In this document: positions 38,479 to 47,358 of the stretch, piece by piece
Numbering within the stretch: position 1 is the first letter of the stretch
Layout: each line of letters opens with the position of its first letter
NCBI RefSeq assembly: GCF_020171745.1
Contig: NZ_JAIVAH010000004.1
Coordinates: forward strand, 186,001 to 250,000
DNA length: 64,000 bases
From: Prescottella equi
GTDB taxonomy: Bacteria; Actinomycetota; Actinomycetes; Mycobacteriales; Mycobacteriaceae
Reading direction: 5' to 3'
Made by a program: the position numbers and the translations under genes
The notes under the pieces: model-generated
Databases searched by the model: none
What the model saw: only the letters and a program-made list of their open reading frames with translations
What the model was told of the DNA's origin: nothing

Positions 38479-39941
38479 AGTGCGGCGACCGAGTACTCCC
38501 CGGCGGCCTGACCGGTCAGGCGCCAGCCGCCGTCGATGCGGGTGAGCTCGGCGTCGGTGACGTTCACCGTGTCCAGTCGTGGCTGCTCGGCGCCCGGGTA
38601 CCAGGCCTCGATGCGTCCGGTGCCGTTGCCGTGGAACCCTGTCCCCGTCACCTCGGTCAGGCCTGGAACGGCCCGCGGGTACGCGCGGGAGAGCGGCTCC
38701 GCGAACCCCTCGACGAGCCCCTGCTCTTCACCCGACGGGCAGTCGATGCGATTGAGGTTGCCCTGCGGCTTGGCCGTGTTGCCGTCCTTCACCGCGTGCG
38801 GGTCGCCACACGCCTGAGTCCACGACCACCACGCGCCCCCGATCCGGTGCGCGTTCATCGCATCGACGAACCGATGGACCTCACCCGCCTGGTCGTCCGG
38901 CTCACCGAACCAGCCCCACTCACCGGTCCACAGCGGCGCGCCGTACCAGTCCGCCGCCATCGCGGCGATCCGGAATCCGTCTTCGATCGAGGGGAATTCA
39001 CTGCTGACGTTGATCGACTGGCTGTAGAGGTGCGGCGAGAACACGACCAGCGGATCGGCGAGATAGTGCCGCGGCGGCAGCGCATCGAATCCGAACGCCG
39101 ACCAGAGCGCGCTGGGCTCGAAGATCACCAGATGCGGGAAGCCGCCCGCCTCGGCCTGCCGGATCGCCGCGATCGCCCGCTGGTAGAAGCGTCCGATCTG
39201 ATCGGCCGCGGTGAACGGGTCCCGCAGGCCGGGGTTCGGCTCGTTGAGCAGGTCGTAGCCCACCACCGCAGGCTCGTCCTTGAACTCTGCGGCCAGGCGC
39301 GCCCACGTCTGCACCAGGTGGCCCTGCACGCCCTGTTCGTCGTCGTAGAACGCCTGGAATGCCCTGGCGACGGCCGGCGATGCCTCCCGCTGACCGCCGA
39401 TGTTGCACGTCGTCCACCCACCGGTGAGCGTCGCCCATTCGGGAGCCCCGTCCCACCCGATCCCACGCTGCAGGAGCGGCGGGCAGTCCTGACCCTCGGG
39501 CGTTCCCACGTAGGGCCCCCACGCGTCCTGATGCATGTCGAGGACGGTGTAGATGCCGTTGTCCTTCGCATCCTGCACGGCGTCACGGATCCGGCCGACG
39601 TACGCGGCGTCGAAGGCGCCGGGGGTCGGCTCCAGCGCCGACCACGCGACGTTCAACCGCACCACGTTGAAGCCGAGCGCCGCCATATCTTCGAAGTCCG
39701 TCCGGTCCAGCGGCGCGACCGTCGGCAGTCCGGTCCCGTTGGACGCGTAGTCGTTGAGCCCGTTGACGTTGGCACCGCGCAGCAGCACAGTCCGCCCGTC
39801 GACGTCCTTGATGGTGCCGTCCTCGACAGTCAGCCGCGGAAGCGTCCAGCCGTCGGACACCGGCGGGACCGGCGCCGCTACCGCGGCCGGCACGGCCTGG
39901 AGAGTCAGAGCCGCGAGGGCGACCATCAGCAGTACGCGCAC
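38475..39941 (-). CDS. Secreted GH5 endoglycoceramidase-like glycosidase
   Basis: A 488-residue exported glycoside hydrolase family 5 enzyme. GTG 39941 is chosen because AGGAAGG lies six bases before it; it starts a signal peptide, VRVLLMVALAALTLQAVPAA, cleaved near AVAAP. The TIM barrel begins RTVLLRGANVNGLNDYASNG. The acid/base Glu234 is in YDLLNEPNPG, and the nucleophile Glu341 in LWTGEWGWFGEPDD; MHQDAWGPY and FSPHLYSQS add conserved catalytic-site residues. A C-terminal beta-sandwich ends at EYSVAAL. This pattern matches endoglycoceramidases and endogalactosylceramidases, first characterised in Rhodococcus equi, that release whole glycans from glycosphingolipids. Which lipid class is cut cannot be told. 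It stands alone. Confidence 0.85.
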   Translation of the reverse strand: MRVLLMVALAALTLQAVPAAVAAPVPPVSDGWTLPRLTVEDGTIKDVDGRTVLLRGANVNGLNDYASNGTGLPTVAPLDRTDFEDMAALGFNVVRLNVAWSALEPTPGAFDAAYVGRIRDAVQDAKDNGIYTVLDMHQDAWGPYVGTPEGQDCPPLLQRGIGWDGAPEWATLTGGWTTCNIGGQREASPAVARAFQAFYDDEQGVQGHLVQTWARLAAEFKDEPAVVGYDLLNEPNPGLRDPFTAADQIGRFYQRAIAAIRQAEAGGFPHLVIFEPSALWSAFGFDALPPRHYLADPLVVFSPHLYSQSINVSSEFPSIEDGFRIAAMAADWYGAPLWTGEWGWFGEPDDQAGEVHRFVDAMNAHRIGGAWWSWTQACGDPHAVKDGNTAKPQGNLNRIDCPSGEEQGLVEGFAEPLSRAYPRAVPGLTEVTGTGFHGNGTGRIEAWYPGAEQPRLDTVNVTDAELTRIDGGWRLTGQAAGEYSVAAL

Positions 39942-40059
39942 GAGGAGCCTTCCTGTACAACCGTCCAAGTGAACGAGAGCTTAGGTCGACGCCCGGGGCA
40001 GTACGGGTGAAACGTCCAAAGTCTCACTCACGAAACGTCTCTCGCCAGGCTTCCGCGAA

Positions 40060-41604
40060 TCACGCCAGCTCGCGCTTGAGGATCTTCCCGGTAGCGGTCA
40101 TCGGTAGTTGCTCGACGAGCCGGACCTCGCGCGGGTACTTGTAACTCGCCATCCGCTCCTTCGACCACGCGATGAGATCCGCGGCGGAGACCTCGGTTCC
40201 GGGTGCCGGGATCACATAGGCCCGCACCTCCTCGCCGTGGCGCTCGTGTGGGATGCCGACGACGGCGGCCAGCGACACCGCGTCGTGCGTCATGAGGACC
40301 TCCTCGATCTCGCGCGGGTAGACGTTGAACCCACCGCGCACGATCATGTCCTTGGCCCGGTCCACGATGTAGTAGAAGCCGTCCGCGTCCCGGCGTGCGA
40401 GGTCGCCGGTGCGGAACCACCCGTCCCGCATCGCCTCCGCGGTCGCCTCCGGTCGGCCGTGATAGCCCTTCATGACGTTGTGACCGCGGATGGCGATCTC
40501 GCCCACGGTGTCCGCGCCCTCGACGGTGTTCCAGTCCCGGTCGACCAGGCGCACGTCCACGCCCCACAGCGGGACGCCGATCGATCCGGCCCGCGGGGCC
40601 TGCTCCGGATCGCTGAACAGCGCGACCGGCGACGTCTCCGACAGCCCGTAGCCCTCCAGGATCTGCACCCCGAACCGCGCCGCGAAACGCTCGAGGATCT
40701 CGACGGGCAGCGCGGCACCCCCGGAGATCGCCTTGCGGAGATTTCCGGCGATCCGCTCGACGTCCACCGAATCGTCGACGGCACCGAGCAGACCCCAGTA
40801 CATCGTCGGCACGCCCGCGAACATCGTGATCGACTCGCGCTCCATGATCTCCAGCGCCGCGCCGGCGTCGAAGCGTGGCAACAGCACCAGAGTCGCACCC
40901 ACCGAGAAGCCGGCGTTCATGTTGATCGTCTGCCCGAAGGAATGGAACAGCGGCAGGGTGAGCAGATGGGTGTCCGGCAGGCTCGGTGTGCTGTCGAACA
41001 ACCGGTCGGCGGCGATCGCGTTCATCACCATGTTCGAGTGGGTGAGCTCCGCACCCTTGGGCTGACCTGTGGTTCCGCTCGTGTAGAGGATCACCGCGGT
41101 GTCGGTCGCCTCGCACGCCGCCGCCTCGAACGTCGTCGGCTGTGCGGGAAGCACGTCCGACAGCGAGGTGACGCCGTCCCCGGCGAGGACCGCCGAGCCG
41201 TCGATGACGAACATCGTGCGGCACGATCCGGCGGCCCGGAAGCCCTCCCGCCCGTACTCCCCGATCGGCAACTCCGGCCCACCCTCGAAGCAGAAGTACG
41301 CCGCCGCCCCGCAGTCCTGCAGGTGGTACGCGATCTCGCGACCCTTCAGCAGAACGTTGAGCGGCACGACGACCGCACCGGCCTTGAGGATCCCGTAGTA
41401 GACGATCGGGAACCACGGGAGGTTCGGACACGAGATCGCGACCCGGTCGCCGGGCTCGATCCCGGACGCGACGAGGAGGTTCGCGATCTGGTTCGCGAGG
41501 CCATCGGTCTCGGCGTAGGTGAACCGGGCATCCCCCAGCACCAGCGCGTCGCGGTTCGGGTACTTGCGGGCCGAGTCTTCCAGGAACATGGACAGATTGA
41601 GCAT
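40060..41604 (-). CDS. Acyl-CoA synthetase (AMP-forming)
   Basis: A 514-residue ATP-dependent acid:CoA ligase. ATG 41604 (MLNLSMFLEDSARKYPNRDA) is a typical start for the family; a weak GAGAGAAG site precedes it. The P-loop-like motif is LYTSGTTGQPKGAELTHSN; the adenylation motif GYGLSETSPVALFSDPEQAP and the hinge region GWFRTGDLARRDADGFYYIV with DRAKDMIVRGGFNVYPREIE follow; the catalytic Lys is near the end in TGKILKRELA. The substrate may be a medium or long-chain, or an unusual, acid. It is the last gene of the leftward 40-45 kb cluster and could activate the acid made there. Confidence 0.93.
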   Translation of the reverse strand: MLNLSMFLEDSARKYPNRDALVLGDARFTYAETDGLANQIANLLVASGIEPGDRVAISCPNLPWFPIVYYGILKAGAVVVPLNVLLKGREIAYHLQDCGAAAYFCFEGGPELPIGEYGREGFRAAGSCRTMFVIDGSAVLAGDGVTSLSDVLPAQPTTFEAAACEATDTAVILYTSGTTGQPKGAELTHSNMVMNAIAADRLFDSTPSLPDTHLLTLPLFHSFGQTINMNAGFSVGATLVLLPRFDAGAALEIMERESITMFAGVPTMYWGLLGAVDDSVDVERIAGNLRKAISGGAALPVEILERFAARFGVQILEGYGLSETSPVALFSDPEQAPRAGSIGVPLWGVDVRLVDRDWNTVEGADTVGEIAIRGHNVMKGYHGRPEATAEAMRDGWFRTGDLARRDADGFYYIVDRAKDMIVRGGFNVYPREIEEVLMTHDAVSLAAVVGIPHERHGEEVRAYVIPAPGTEVSAADLIAWSKERMASYKYPREVRLVEQLPMTATGKILKRELA

Positions 41605-41639
41605 CGAAGCGTTCTTCTCTCGGGCGGCGATCGTGACGG

Positions 41640-42233
41640 TCAGTGGCTCGGCGCGGGCGCGGCGCCGATCGTGGTGAGCAGTTCGTCGAGAAGTTCGCCG
41701 GCGCGCGGCCATTCGCCGTAGCCGGAGGCCGGGTTGAGGTGCCCGACCTCACCGAGGTCGACGAGCCTGCTGCCCCACGCGTGTGCCATATCGACCACGG
41801 CGGTGAACTCGGCGAGCGGATCGTTGCGGCTGGCGGCGACAATGCTCGGGAACGGCAACATGCTGCGCGGGACCGGGTTCCATCCGTTCGCGTCGAGATC
41901 CGACAGCGTCGGATAGCCGGCAGGCAGCGGCGTGGAGAAGTCCGGCGGGGTGGCCAGGATCGCGCCCGCGACCGGGCGGTCGTGTCGGGCGGCCCAGTGC
42001 ACGGTGATCATCACCCCGGCGCTGTGCGCAACCAGCACGACGGGGCCGTCGATGTCGGTCAGGACGGCGTCCAGCGCGGCCACGCGTGCGTCCAGGCCGA
42101 GCCTGTCGTGCTCGAGTGTCGGGACGATGCGGACGCTGTCCAGGCCGGCGGCCAACAGGGTCTGCCAGTGATCCTCGACGTGATCGCGCAGTCCGGGAAC
42201 GATCACGACGGTCGGGGAAACGGAGCTGCTCAA
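41640..42233 (-). CDS. RBBP9/YdeN-family serine hydrolase
   Basis: A 197-residue alpha/beta-hydrolase. TTG 42233 is favoured by GGAGGG six bases before it; earlier starts would add a proline-rich tail. It begins with the strand VIVPGLRDHVEDHWQTLLAA, the RBBP9 signature, and has the nucleophile elbow LVAHSAGVMITVHWAARHDR with catalytic Ser, Asp in ASRNDPLAEF and His in EVGHLNPASGYGEWP. Members cleave esters or thioesters; here it could release a CoA or an ester substrate in the pathway. A hairpin lies between it and the upstream cleavage-enzyme gene, which may reduce its transcription. Confidence 0.88.
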   Translation of the reverse strand: MSSSVSPTVVIVPGLRDHVEDHWQTLLAAGLDSVRIVPTLEHDRLGLDARVAALDAVLTDIDGPVVLVAHSAGVMITVHWAARHDRPVAGAILATPPDFSTPLPAGYPTLSDLDANGWNPVPRSMLPFPSIVAASRNDPLAEFTAVVDMAHAWGSRLVDLGEVGHLNPASGYGEWPRAGELLDELLTTIGAAPAPSH

Positions 42234-42268
42234 GGCATGCCCTCCAGGAGAAATCGATGCGGACGGAC

Positions 42269-42300
42269 GGGGCGGGGACACCTGTGGGCGTCCCCGCCCC
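42269..42300 (-). terminator. Intra-cluster hairpin (attenuator or terminator)
   Basis: A perfect 11-bp stem, GGGGCGGGGAC (42269-42279) and GTCCCCGCCCC (42290-42300), with a ten-base loop lies between the beta-keto acid cleavage enzyme gene and the hydrolase. It may end the main transcript or lower expression of the last two genes. Confidence 0.55.
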
Positions 42301-42335
42301 ACCGAGGGGTGCTGTCGCAGACGGGTGACAGCGGG

Positions 42336-43391
42336 TCAGGCGTGCTGGGTGAAGCCGACCTGGCCGGGCTGACGGTTCGGCGCGTAGCCGAGCTTGGCGA
42401 GGGTCTCGTCGGCGTCGGCGTACGTGGTGCCGATCCTGTAGATGTCGCGGGCCTCCTTGCCGGTAGCCACCTCGCGGCCGAGTTCCTTGGCGACGCGTAC
42501 CAGCTGTCGGACCTGCTCGGCGGAGGTGATCTTGACCTCGCCGTTCGGTTCCCACAGGTTGTCCTCGTTGCCGCAGCGGGTGTGCAGACCCATCGCCATC
42601 GCCATCGTGTTGACCGGGAGCACGCTGCGCATCAGCGTCTCGAGGGTCAGGCACGCGCCGTCCGGGACCCGGTCGATGAACTGCATCATGTTGTACGGGT
42701 TGGGGCCGTCGAAGCCACCGCCGATCGCAACCCACGTCAGGTTCAACGGCCCGGTGTAGACGCCGCGGCGGATCAACCGTTCGACCGTCTCGAGCTGCGG
42801 GATGGACGAGAGCTGGAAGTGCGGCTGGATGCCGGCGGCCTGCAGACGACGCAGGTGCTCCTCGACCCACTCGGGTCCGGCGGGAACGGTCATCTCGCGG
42901 TAGGTCGCGGCGAGGTCGGCGTTCTCCAGCGAGGTGCCCTTGATGTCACCCGGCGTCATCAGCTCCATGATGTTCATCTGGCTGGTGTTGATCGCGATCG
43001 TGACCTGGTCCGGCTTCGGGTCCAGTTCGGCGAGCATGTGACGGACGTTGTCCGGCAGCCACTTCGCGTCGGCTCCGTCACCTTCCGGTGCGAACGAGAT
43101 GGAGCCGCCGACCTGCAGGATCATGTCCGGCACAGCCTCCCGCAAACGGCCGAGGAGCTCGTTGAACTTCGACAGCCGCTTCGAACCCTTGCCGTCCTCC
43201 TCGCGGACGTGGATGTGCAGCACGGTCGCGCCGGCCTCGTAGCAGTCGACGGCCTGCTGGACATGCTCGTCCATCGTCAGCGGCAGGTCCTCGGGGAAGT
43301 CCTCCACCGCCCATTCCGGGCCGTACGGCGCGACGGTGATGACCAGCTTGTCCTGGTTCTCGGGGAAGAGTGCATCGTCATGGAAATGCAT
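42336..43391 (-). CDS. Beta-keto acid cleavage enzyme (BKACE, DUF849)
   Basis: A 351-residue TIM-barrel zinc enzyme. ATG 43391 follows CGGAG. Family members condense a beta-keto acid with acetyl-CoA and split it into acetoacetate and a new acyl-CoA. The N-terminal strand is LVITVAPYGPEW and the zinc ligands are in ATVLHIHVREEDG (the H-x-H pair); AINTSQMNIMELMTPGDIKG, QLSSIPQLETVERLIRRGVY and GLHTRCGNEDNLWEPNGEV are the usual substrate-loop and C-terminal motifs. No 3-keto-5-aminohexanoate or carnitine neighbour is seen, so the beta-keto acid is unknown. The 3-oxoacid CoA-transferase at 48764-50172 would activate the acetoacetate released. Confidence 0.92.
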   Translation of the reverse strand: MHFHDDALFPENQDKLVITVAPYGPEWAVEDFPEDLPLTMDEHVQQAVDCYEAGATVLHIHVREEDGKGSKRLSKFNELLGRLREAVPDMILQVGGSISFAPEGDGADAKWLPDNVRHMLAELDPKPDQVTIAINTSQMNIMELMTPGDIKGTSLENADLAATYREMTVPAGPEWVEEHLRRLQAAGIQPHFQLSSIPQLETVERLIRRGVYTGPLNLTWVAIGGGFDGPNPYNMMQFIDRVPDGACLTLETLMRSVLPVNTMAMAMGLHTRCGNEDNLWEPNGEVKITSAEQVRQLVRVAKELGREVATGKEARDIYRIGTTYADADETLAKLGYAPNRQPGQVGFTQHA

Positions 43392-43434
43392 TGCGTAACT
43401 CCGTTTCTGAATAGGTGTGCGGCTGAAGCAAGAC

Positions 43435-44334
43435 TCAGAAGGGACGGTCGCCGACGATCCCGGCACGCTCCATCTTTCGAACCGCCGGCCAGTAGTCCTG
43501 GACCGCGTAGTGCTGCGTCGAACGGTTGTCCCAGATCGCGACGCTGTTCCGGGTCCAGCGCCAGCGCACCTGGTATTCCGGGATGGTGGCCTGACTCTGC
43601 AGGTACCGCAGCAGCTCGCCGGCGCCGGGCGCGTAATCGATTCCGCACCTGACGTTCTCGGCGGTGTGGAAGTTCGTCAGGTGCGTCGTGAAGCTGTTGA
43701 CGAACAGGATCTTCTCCCCTGTCTCCGGGTGGATGCGGACCACCGGGTGCTCCGCGTCCGGGAAGCGGTCCTTGAGTTCGAGGCGCTTGTCCATCGGCAG
43801 CCGGGCACCGAACGACGCTTCGATGCTGTGCCGCGCCCGCAGACCCTCGATCTTCTCCTTGACGTCCTGGGGCAGTCGCTCGTACGCCAGGGCCATGTTG
43901 ACCCAGATCGTGTCGCCACCGACGGCGGGACCCTCGACGCACCGCAGCACGCATCCCATCGGCGGGTTCGCGCGCCACGTCGCATCGCAGTGGTAGGCGT
44001 TCTCGAACGCCTCGGGGGCGCTGTCGAGATCCTTGTAGATCCGGACCAGACCGGGATGGTCCGGATCGCTCCCGACGACGGGGTGGTCCTCGAGCGCACC
44101 GAACCGCTGTGCGAGCGCCACATGCTCGTCGCGGCTCATGTCCTGGTCGCGGAAGAACAGCACCTTGTGCTCGAGCAGACGCGACTTCAGTTCCGCGAAG
44201 AGGTCGTCGTCACGGGCGACGTCCGCGAGATCGACACCGTGAACTTCCGCACCGATACTGCAGGTCAGGGGGCGTGCGTCCATCGACGCGAGGGGCGTCG
44301 GACGAGCGTGCGCGAGGCTTTCGACGATGGTCAT
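43435..44334 (-). CDS. TauD/TfdA-type Fe(II)/2-oxoglutarate dioxygenase
   Basis: A 299-residue cytosolic oxygenase. ATG 44334 follows AGGAGAGAG. The N-terminal strand GAEVHGVDLADVARDDDLFA and RLLEHKVLFFRDQDMSRDEH are typical of TauD. The iron ligands are His and Asp in NAYHCDATWRANPPMG and the distal His in RSTQHYAVQDYWPAVRKMER; the 2-oxoglutarate Arg is in the same segment. It hydroxylates a carbon next to a charged group, often leading to its loss (taurine, 2,4-D, trimethyllysine, betaine). Situated between a cleavage enzyme and an oxidoreductase, it is a good first-step enzyme. The substrate is unknown. Confidence 0.93.
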   Translation of the reverse strand: MTIVESLAHARPTPLASMDARPLTCSIGAEVHGVDLADVARDDDLFAELKSRLLEHKVLFFRDQDMSRDEHVALAQRFGALEDHPVVGSDPDHPGLVRIYKDLDSAPEAFENAYHCDATWRANPPMGCVLRCVEGPAVGGDTIWVNMALAYERLPQDVKEKIEGLRARHSIEASFGARLPMDKRLELKDRFPDAEHPVVRIHPETGEKILFVNSFTTHLTNFHTAENVRCGIDYAPGAGELLRYLQSQATIPEYQVRWRWTRNSVAIWDNRSTQHYAVQDYWPAVRKMERAGIVGDRPF

Positions 44335-44366
44335 CGACTCTCTCCTGTTCATGCTCGGAAGAAGGA

Positions 44367-45344
44367 TCAGAACGAGAAGACGGACGAGCCGATGCTGATG
44401 CCCGACTCCAGGTCTCGGTGAGCCTGTTCGGCCTCCTCGAGCGCGTAGTGCTGGTTGATCTCGATCCGGATGCGGCCGGCCGCGACGTGGCCGAACAGTT
44501 CGCCCGCGAGTTCGGCGCGTTCGGCCGGATCGGCGATGTAGTCGGCGAGCGCCGGGCGGGTCACGAAGAGAGAGCCCTTGACCGCGAGCTCCATGGCGTT
44601 GATCGGCGGGATCGGACCGGACGCCGTCCCGAACGCCACGAGCAGGCCGCGGCGCGCCAGCGAGTCGATCGACGACTGGTAAGTGGTCGCGCCGATGCTG
44701 TCGTAGACGACGGGCACACCGGCGCCGTCGGTGAGTTCACGGACCCGCTCGGCGACGTTCTCCCGCTTGTAGACGATGACCTCACCGCAGCCGTGGGCGC
44801 GGGCCACCTCGGCCTTCTCGTCGCTGGATACGGTGCCGATGACGTTGATCCCCAGCAGCTTTGCCCACTGACAGAAGATCAGACCGACACCGCCGGCGGC
44901 GGCGTGCAGCAGCACGGTGTCGCCCGCCTTCAGTGAAGGAGCGATCCGGCGCAACAGGTACGACGTGGTGAGCCCGCGCATCGTCATCGCGGCCGCGGTC
45001 TCGAACGCGATGCCGTCCGGCAGCGCGATCAGGTGTTCGGCGGGCATCACGCGCTCGGTGCTGTATGCGCCCAGTGGGCTGCCGGTGTAGGTGACCCGGT
45101 CGCCCTCCGCGAAGCCCTCCACCCCGACGCCGACCGCCTCGACGACGCCCGCCGCCTCGACGCCCATTCCCGCAGGCAGCGGGGCCGGGTAGAGCCCGGT
45201 GCGGAAGTACGTGTCGGCGAAGTTCAGCCCGACCGCCTCGTGCCGGACCCGGACCTCGCCCGGACCTGGATCGCCGACGTCCACGGCTTCCCACTTCAGG
45301 ACTTCCGGTCCACCGGTCTCGTAGAAGCGGATCGCTTTTGCCAT
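44367..45344 (-). CDS. Quinone oxidoreductase-like MDR protein
   Basis: A 325-residue NADPH-dependent oxidoreductase of the zinc-free medium-chain dehydrogenase/reductase class. ATG 45344 follows AAGGAGAAGG. It begins AIRFYETGGPEVLKWEAVDV, has GEVRVRHEAVGLNFADTYFR, and the NADPH motif VLLHAAAGGVGLIFCQWAKL with AHGCGEVIVYKRENVAERVR. No zinc-ligand cysteines are present. It could reduce an enal, quinone or keto intermediate. It is the first gene of the leftward cluster, with CGGGACA repeats in the region upstream. Confidence 0.93.
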   Translation of the reverse strand: MAKAIRFYETGGPEVLKWEAVDVGDPGPGEVRVRHEAVGLNFADTYFRTGLYPAPLPAGMGVEAAGVVEAVGVGVEGFAEGDRVTYTGSPLGAYSTERVMPAEHLIALPDGIAFETAAAMTMRGLTTSYLLRRIAPSLKAGDTVLLHAAAGGVGLIFCQWAKLLGINVIGTVSSDEKAEVARAHGCGEVIVYKRENVAERVRELTDGAGVPVVYDSIGATTYQSSIDSLARRGLLVAFGTASGPIPPINAMELAVKGSLFVTRPALADYIADPAERAELAGELFGHVAAGRIRIEINQHYALEEAEQAHRDLESGISIGSSVFSF

Positions 45345-45563
45345 TGCCTTCTCCTTGATCTCGAATCGACGCCGAGCGGGCCGGCTCACCTGCGCGACTG
45401 TGCGGAACAATCCGCGCAGCAACCCCTTTCGAGTCTCGACGCCCACCGAACCGGATCCCGCGAACTCGCCTCGACCGAGAACGGCCGGCGAATCGCGGGA
45501 CAACGCCGGTGTGACTCATCTGACACGACACTATCGATCCGTGACGCACCACACATGCCCTCA

Positions 45564-45592
45564 CGGGACATATTTCTTTCCTTTTCGGGACA
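45564..45592. promoter_or_regulatory. Direct-repeat pair, likely AraC-regulator site
   Basis: CGGGACA occurs at 45564-45570 and again at 45586-45592, exactly 22 bases (two helical turns) apart; a third copy lies at 45496-45502. On the minus strand these read TGTCCCG. A TAGTGT hexamer (minus strand, 45533-45528) could be the -10 for the leftward operon. The rest of the 356-base divergent region shows nothing else clear. Confidence 0.6.
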
Positions 45593-45700
45593 CCAGTGTG
45601 ATCCAGGCAATATGCCCGCCGACACACTCTCGACTCGACTGTGCCCGGTCGCACACTTACCCTCGGGGGACATCACGACCATCCCGAGGAGGTGGTGCGG

Positions 45701-46729
45701 GTGGCCAAGCCTCTCGCGCGGTACGCCGCCCTGACCGGATACATCGAGGTCAGCCGCACGCTGGGCATCGATCCGGTACAGCTGCTGCGAACGGTCGGCC
45801 TCGACCCGTCGAGCCTGGATCTCCAGGATCGATGGATCCCCGCCGCGTCCGTGGCGCGACTGCTCGAACTGTCGTCGGCAGCCTCCGGCCGTCCCGACTT
45901 CGCACTCAAGCTCGCCGAGCACCGGCGTCTGTCCACCCTGGGGCCGCTCAGCGTGAGCATCCGCGAGGAACCGGACGCGCGGAGCGCACTCCGGATGCTG
46001 ATCCGGTACCAGCACATGTACAACGAGGCCCTGCACATCCGCATGACCGAGAGGGACGGACTGTCCGCGATCCAGGTCAGCATCGAACCCGGCGAACCGA
46101 TGCCGGTCCGGCAGTCGATCGAGCTCGCCGTGACGGTCGTTCACCAACTGCTCCGCAACCTGCTCGGGGAGCGATGGCACCCGGTCTCCGTCTGCTTCGA
46201 GCACGGCCGGCCCGCGGACGATTCCACGCATCGCCGCATGTTCGGCACACCGCCGACCTTCGACAGCGACTTCAGCGGGATCGTCACCTACACAGGCGAT
46301 CTGAACGAGCCGAATCGCCTGTCGGATCCCGGACTGCGCTCGTACGCCAAGCAGTTCCTCGACACGTTGTCGGAGCCCGCACAGCCCACGATCGAGGGAC
46401 GCGTCCGCGAACTGGTCGAACTACTGCTTCCGACGGGCCGGTGCTCCATCGACCAGGTGGCCCGCAGCCTCGGGGTCGACCGGCGCACGGTCCATCGTCA
46501 TCTCGCGAAGTCGGGTCAGACGTTCACCGGCGTCCTCGACACGACGCGTGCCGAACTCGCGAACCGGATGGTGCGCGGGACCCGGTACTCGTTCACGGAG
46601 ATCTCCGAGATGCTCGCCTTCTCGACACCGAGCAGCTTCTCGCGCTGGTTCCACCAGCAGTTCGGCACCAGTCCGCGGGAGTGGCGCAAGCAGGCCGCGG
46701 CGAGCGGCGCCGCCAGGGTCGGCGCCTGA
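45701..46729 (+). CDS. AraC-family regulator of the catabolic cluster
   Basis: A 342-residue transcription factor. GTG 45701 is chosen because GAGGAGGT lies at 45686-45693. The N-terminal half (YAALTGYIEVSRTLGIDPVQ, VARLLELSSAASGRPDFALK, GPLSVSIREEPDARSALRML) is the arabinose-binding-like domain of OruR/AraC-type activators (DUF4156-type layout not assumed). The C-terminal DNA-binding domain reads CSIDQVARSLGVDRRTVHRH and SFTEISEMLAFSTPSSFSRW, the two AraC helices, ending FGTSPREWRKQ. It lies between the leftward and rightward halves of the cluster, and matching 22-base-spaced repeats occur on both sides, so it probably activates both in response to a pathway substrate. Confidence 0.92.
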   Translation: MAKPLARYAALTGYIEVSRTLGIDPVQLLRTVGLDPSSLDLQDRWIPAASVARLLELSSAASGRPDFALKLAEHRRLSTLGPLSVSIREEPDARSALRMLIRYQHMYNEALHIRMTERDGLSAIQVSIEPGEPMPVRQSIELAVTVVHQLLRNLLGERWHPVSVCFEHGRPADDSTHRRMFGTPPTFDSDFSGIVTYTGDLNEPNRLSDPGLRSYAKQFLDTLSEPAQPTIEGRVRELVELLLPTGRCSIDQVARSLGVDRRTVHRHLAKSGQTFTGVLDTTRAELANRMVRGTRYSFTEISEMLAFSTPSSFSRWFHQQFGTSPREWRKQAAASGAARVGA

Positions 46730-46770
46730 CCGACCGGCACCCCCGGAAACGGGCATCGAGCGCACACAGG

Positions 46771-46815
46771 TGTCCCGAGATGCACAGAATGACGTCCCAG
46801 AGGGGTAATTAATGT
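46771..46815 (+). promoter_or_regulatory. Direct-repeat operator and -10 for the CMD-MFS-CoA transferase operon
   Basis: TGTCCCG at 46771-46777 and CGTCCCA at 46793-46799 are again 22 bases apart, with the same core TGTCCC as the minus-strand reading of the pair at 45564. A TAATGT hexamer at 46810-46815 is a plausible -10, placing the proximal repeat over the -35 region as expected for an AraC-type activator. Confidence 0.6.
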
Positions 46816-46911
46816 GAACAGAGTCGATATAGCGTGATGTGCGCCACTTCTCATCGCGCGCTGTAGCGCGCACCACATCCGCATTCGACTTTCGGTGAAA
46901 CGAGCGCTGCC

Positions 46912-47295
46912 ATGACCATGAGCCCAGAGCCGACACCCACCCCGACGATCGACCGCATGCAGCAAGAGGGAAACTGGAATCCACTGTGGGACAGACTCTC
47001 CCAGTGGGATCCCGAATGGACCGAACAGTTCATGGCGATGAACGCCACGCCGATTCGACGCGGGGTGTTTCCGCCGGAGTTCGTCGAACTGCTCAGTATC
47101 GCGATCGACGCCGCGGCCACGCACCTGTACGCCCCCGGCGTTCGCCGGCACATCCGAGCGGCACTCGAACTCGGTGTCACCCGCGAGCAGATTCTCACGG
47201 TGCTCCAGATGGTCAGCGTCCTCGGGATCCACGCCTGCAACCTCGGGGTGCCGATCCTCGAGGAGGAACTCGCCGCGTTCGAAGCCCGGCCGTAG
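46912..47295 (+). CDS. Carboxymuconolactone decarboxylase-like protein
   Basis: A 127-residue all-helical AhpD/CMD-fold protein. It reads WDPEWTEQFMAMNATPIRRG then FPPEFVELLSIAIDAAATHL YAPGVRRHIRAALELGVTRE and QILTVLQMVSVLGIHACNLG. The family helix pattern (E-x-L-x-I, H-x-R-A-A-L, T-R-E-x-I-x-x-V-L-Q) is complete, but the redox Cys-x-x-Cys of AhpD is absent, so it is probably not a peroxidase. In catabolic operons such proteins act as decarboxylases or accessory isomerases. It is the first gene of the rightward operon; the AraC-type repeats lie upstream. Confidence 0.88.
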   Translation: MTMSPEPTPTPTIDRMQQEGNWNPLWDRLSQWDPEWTEQFMAMNATPIRRGVFPPEFVELLSIAIDAAATHLYAPGVRRHIRAALELGVTREQILTVLQMVSVLGIHACNLGVPILEEELAAFEARP

Positions 47296-47358
47296 CGCCG
47301 CGCGCCGCCGCGAACCGCCTCTCCCTCTCCCCCAGTCCATCCGCCTTCAGGAGCAACC

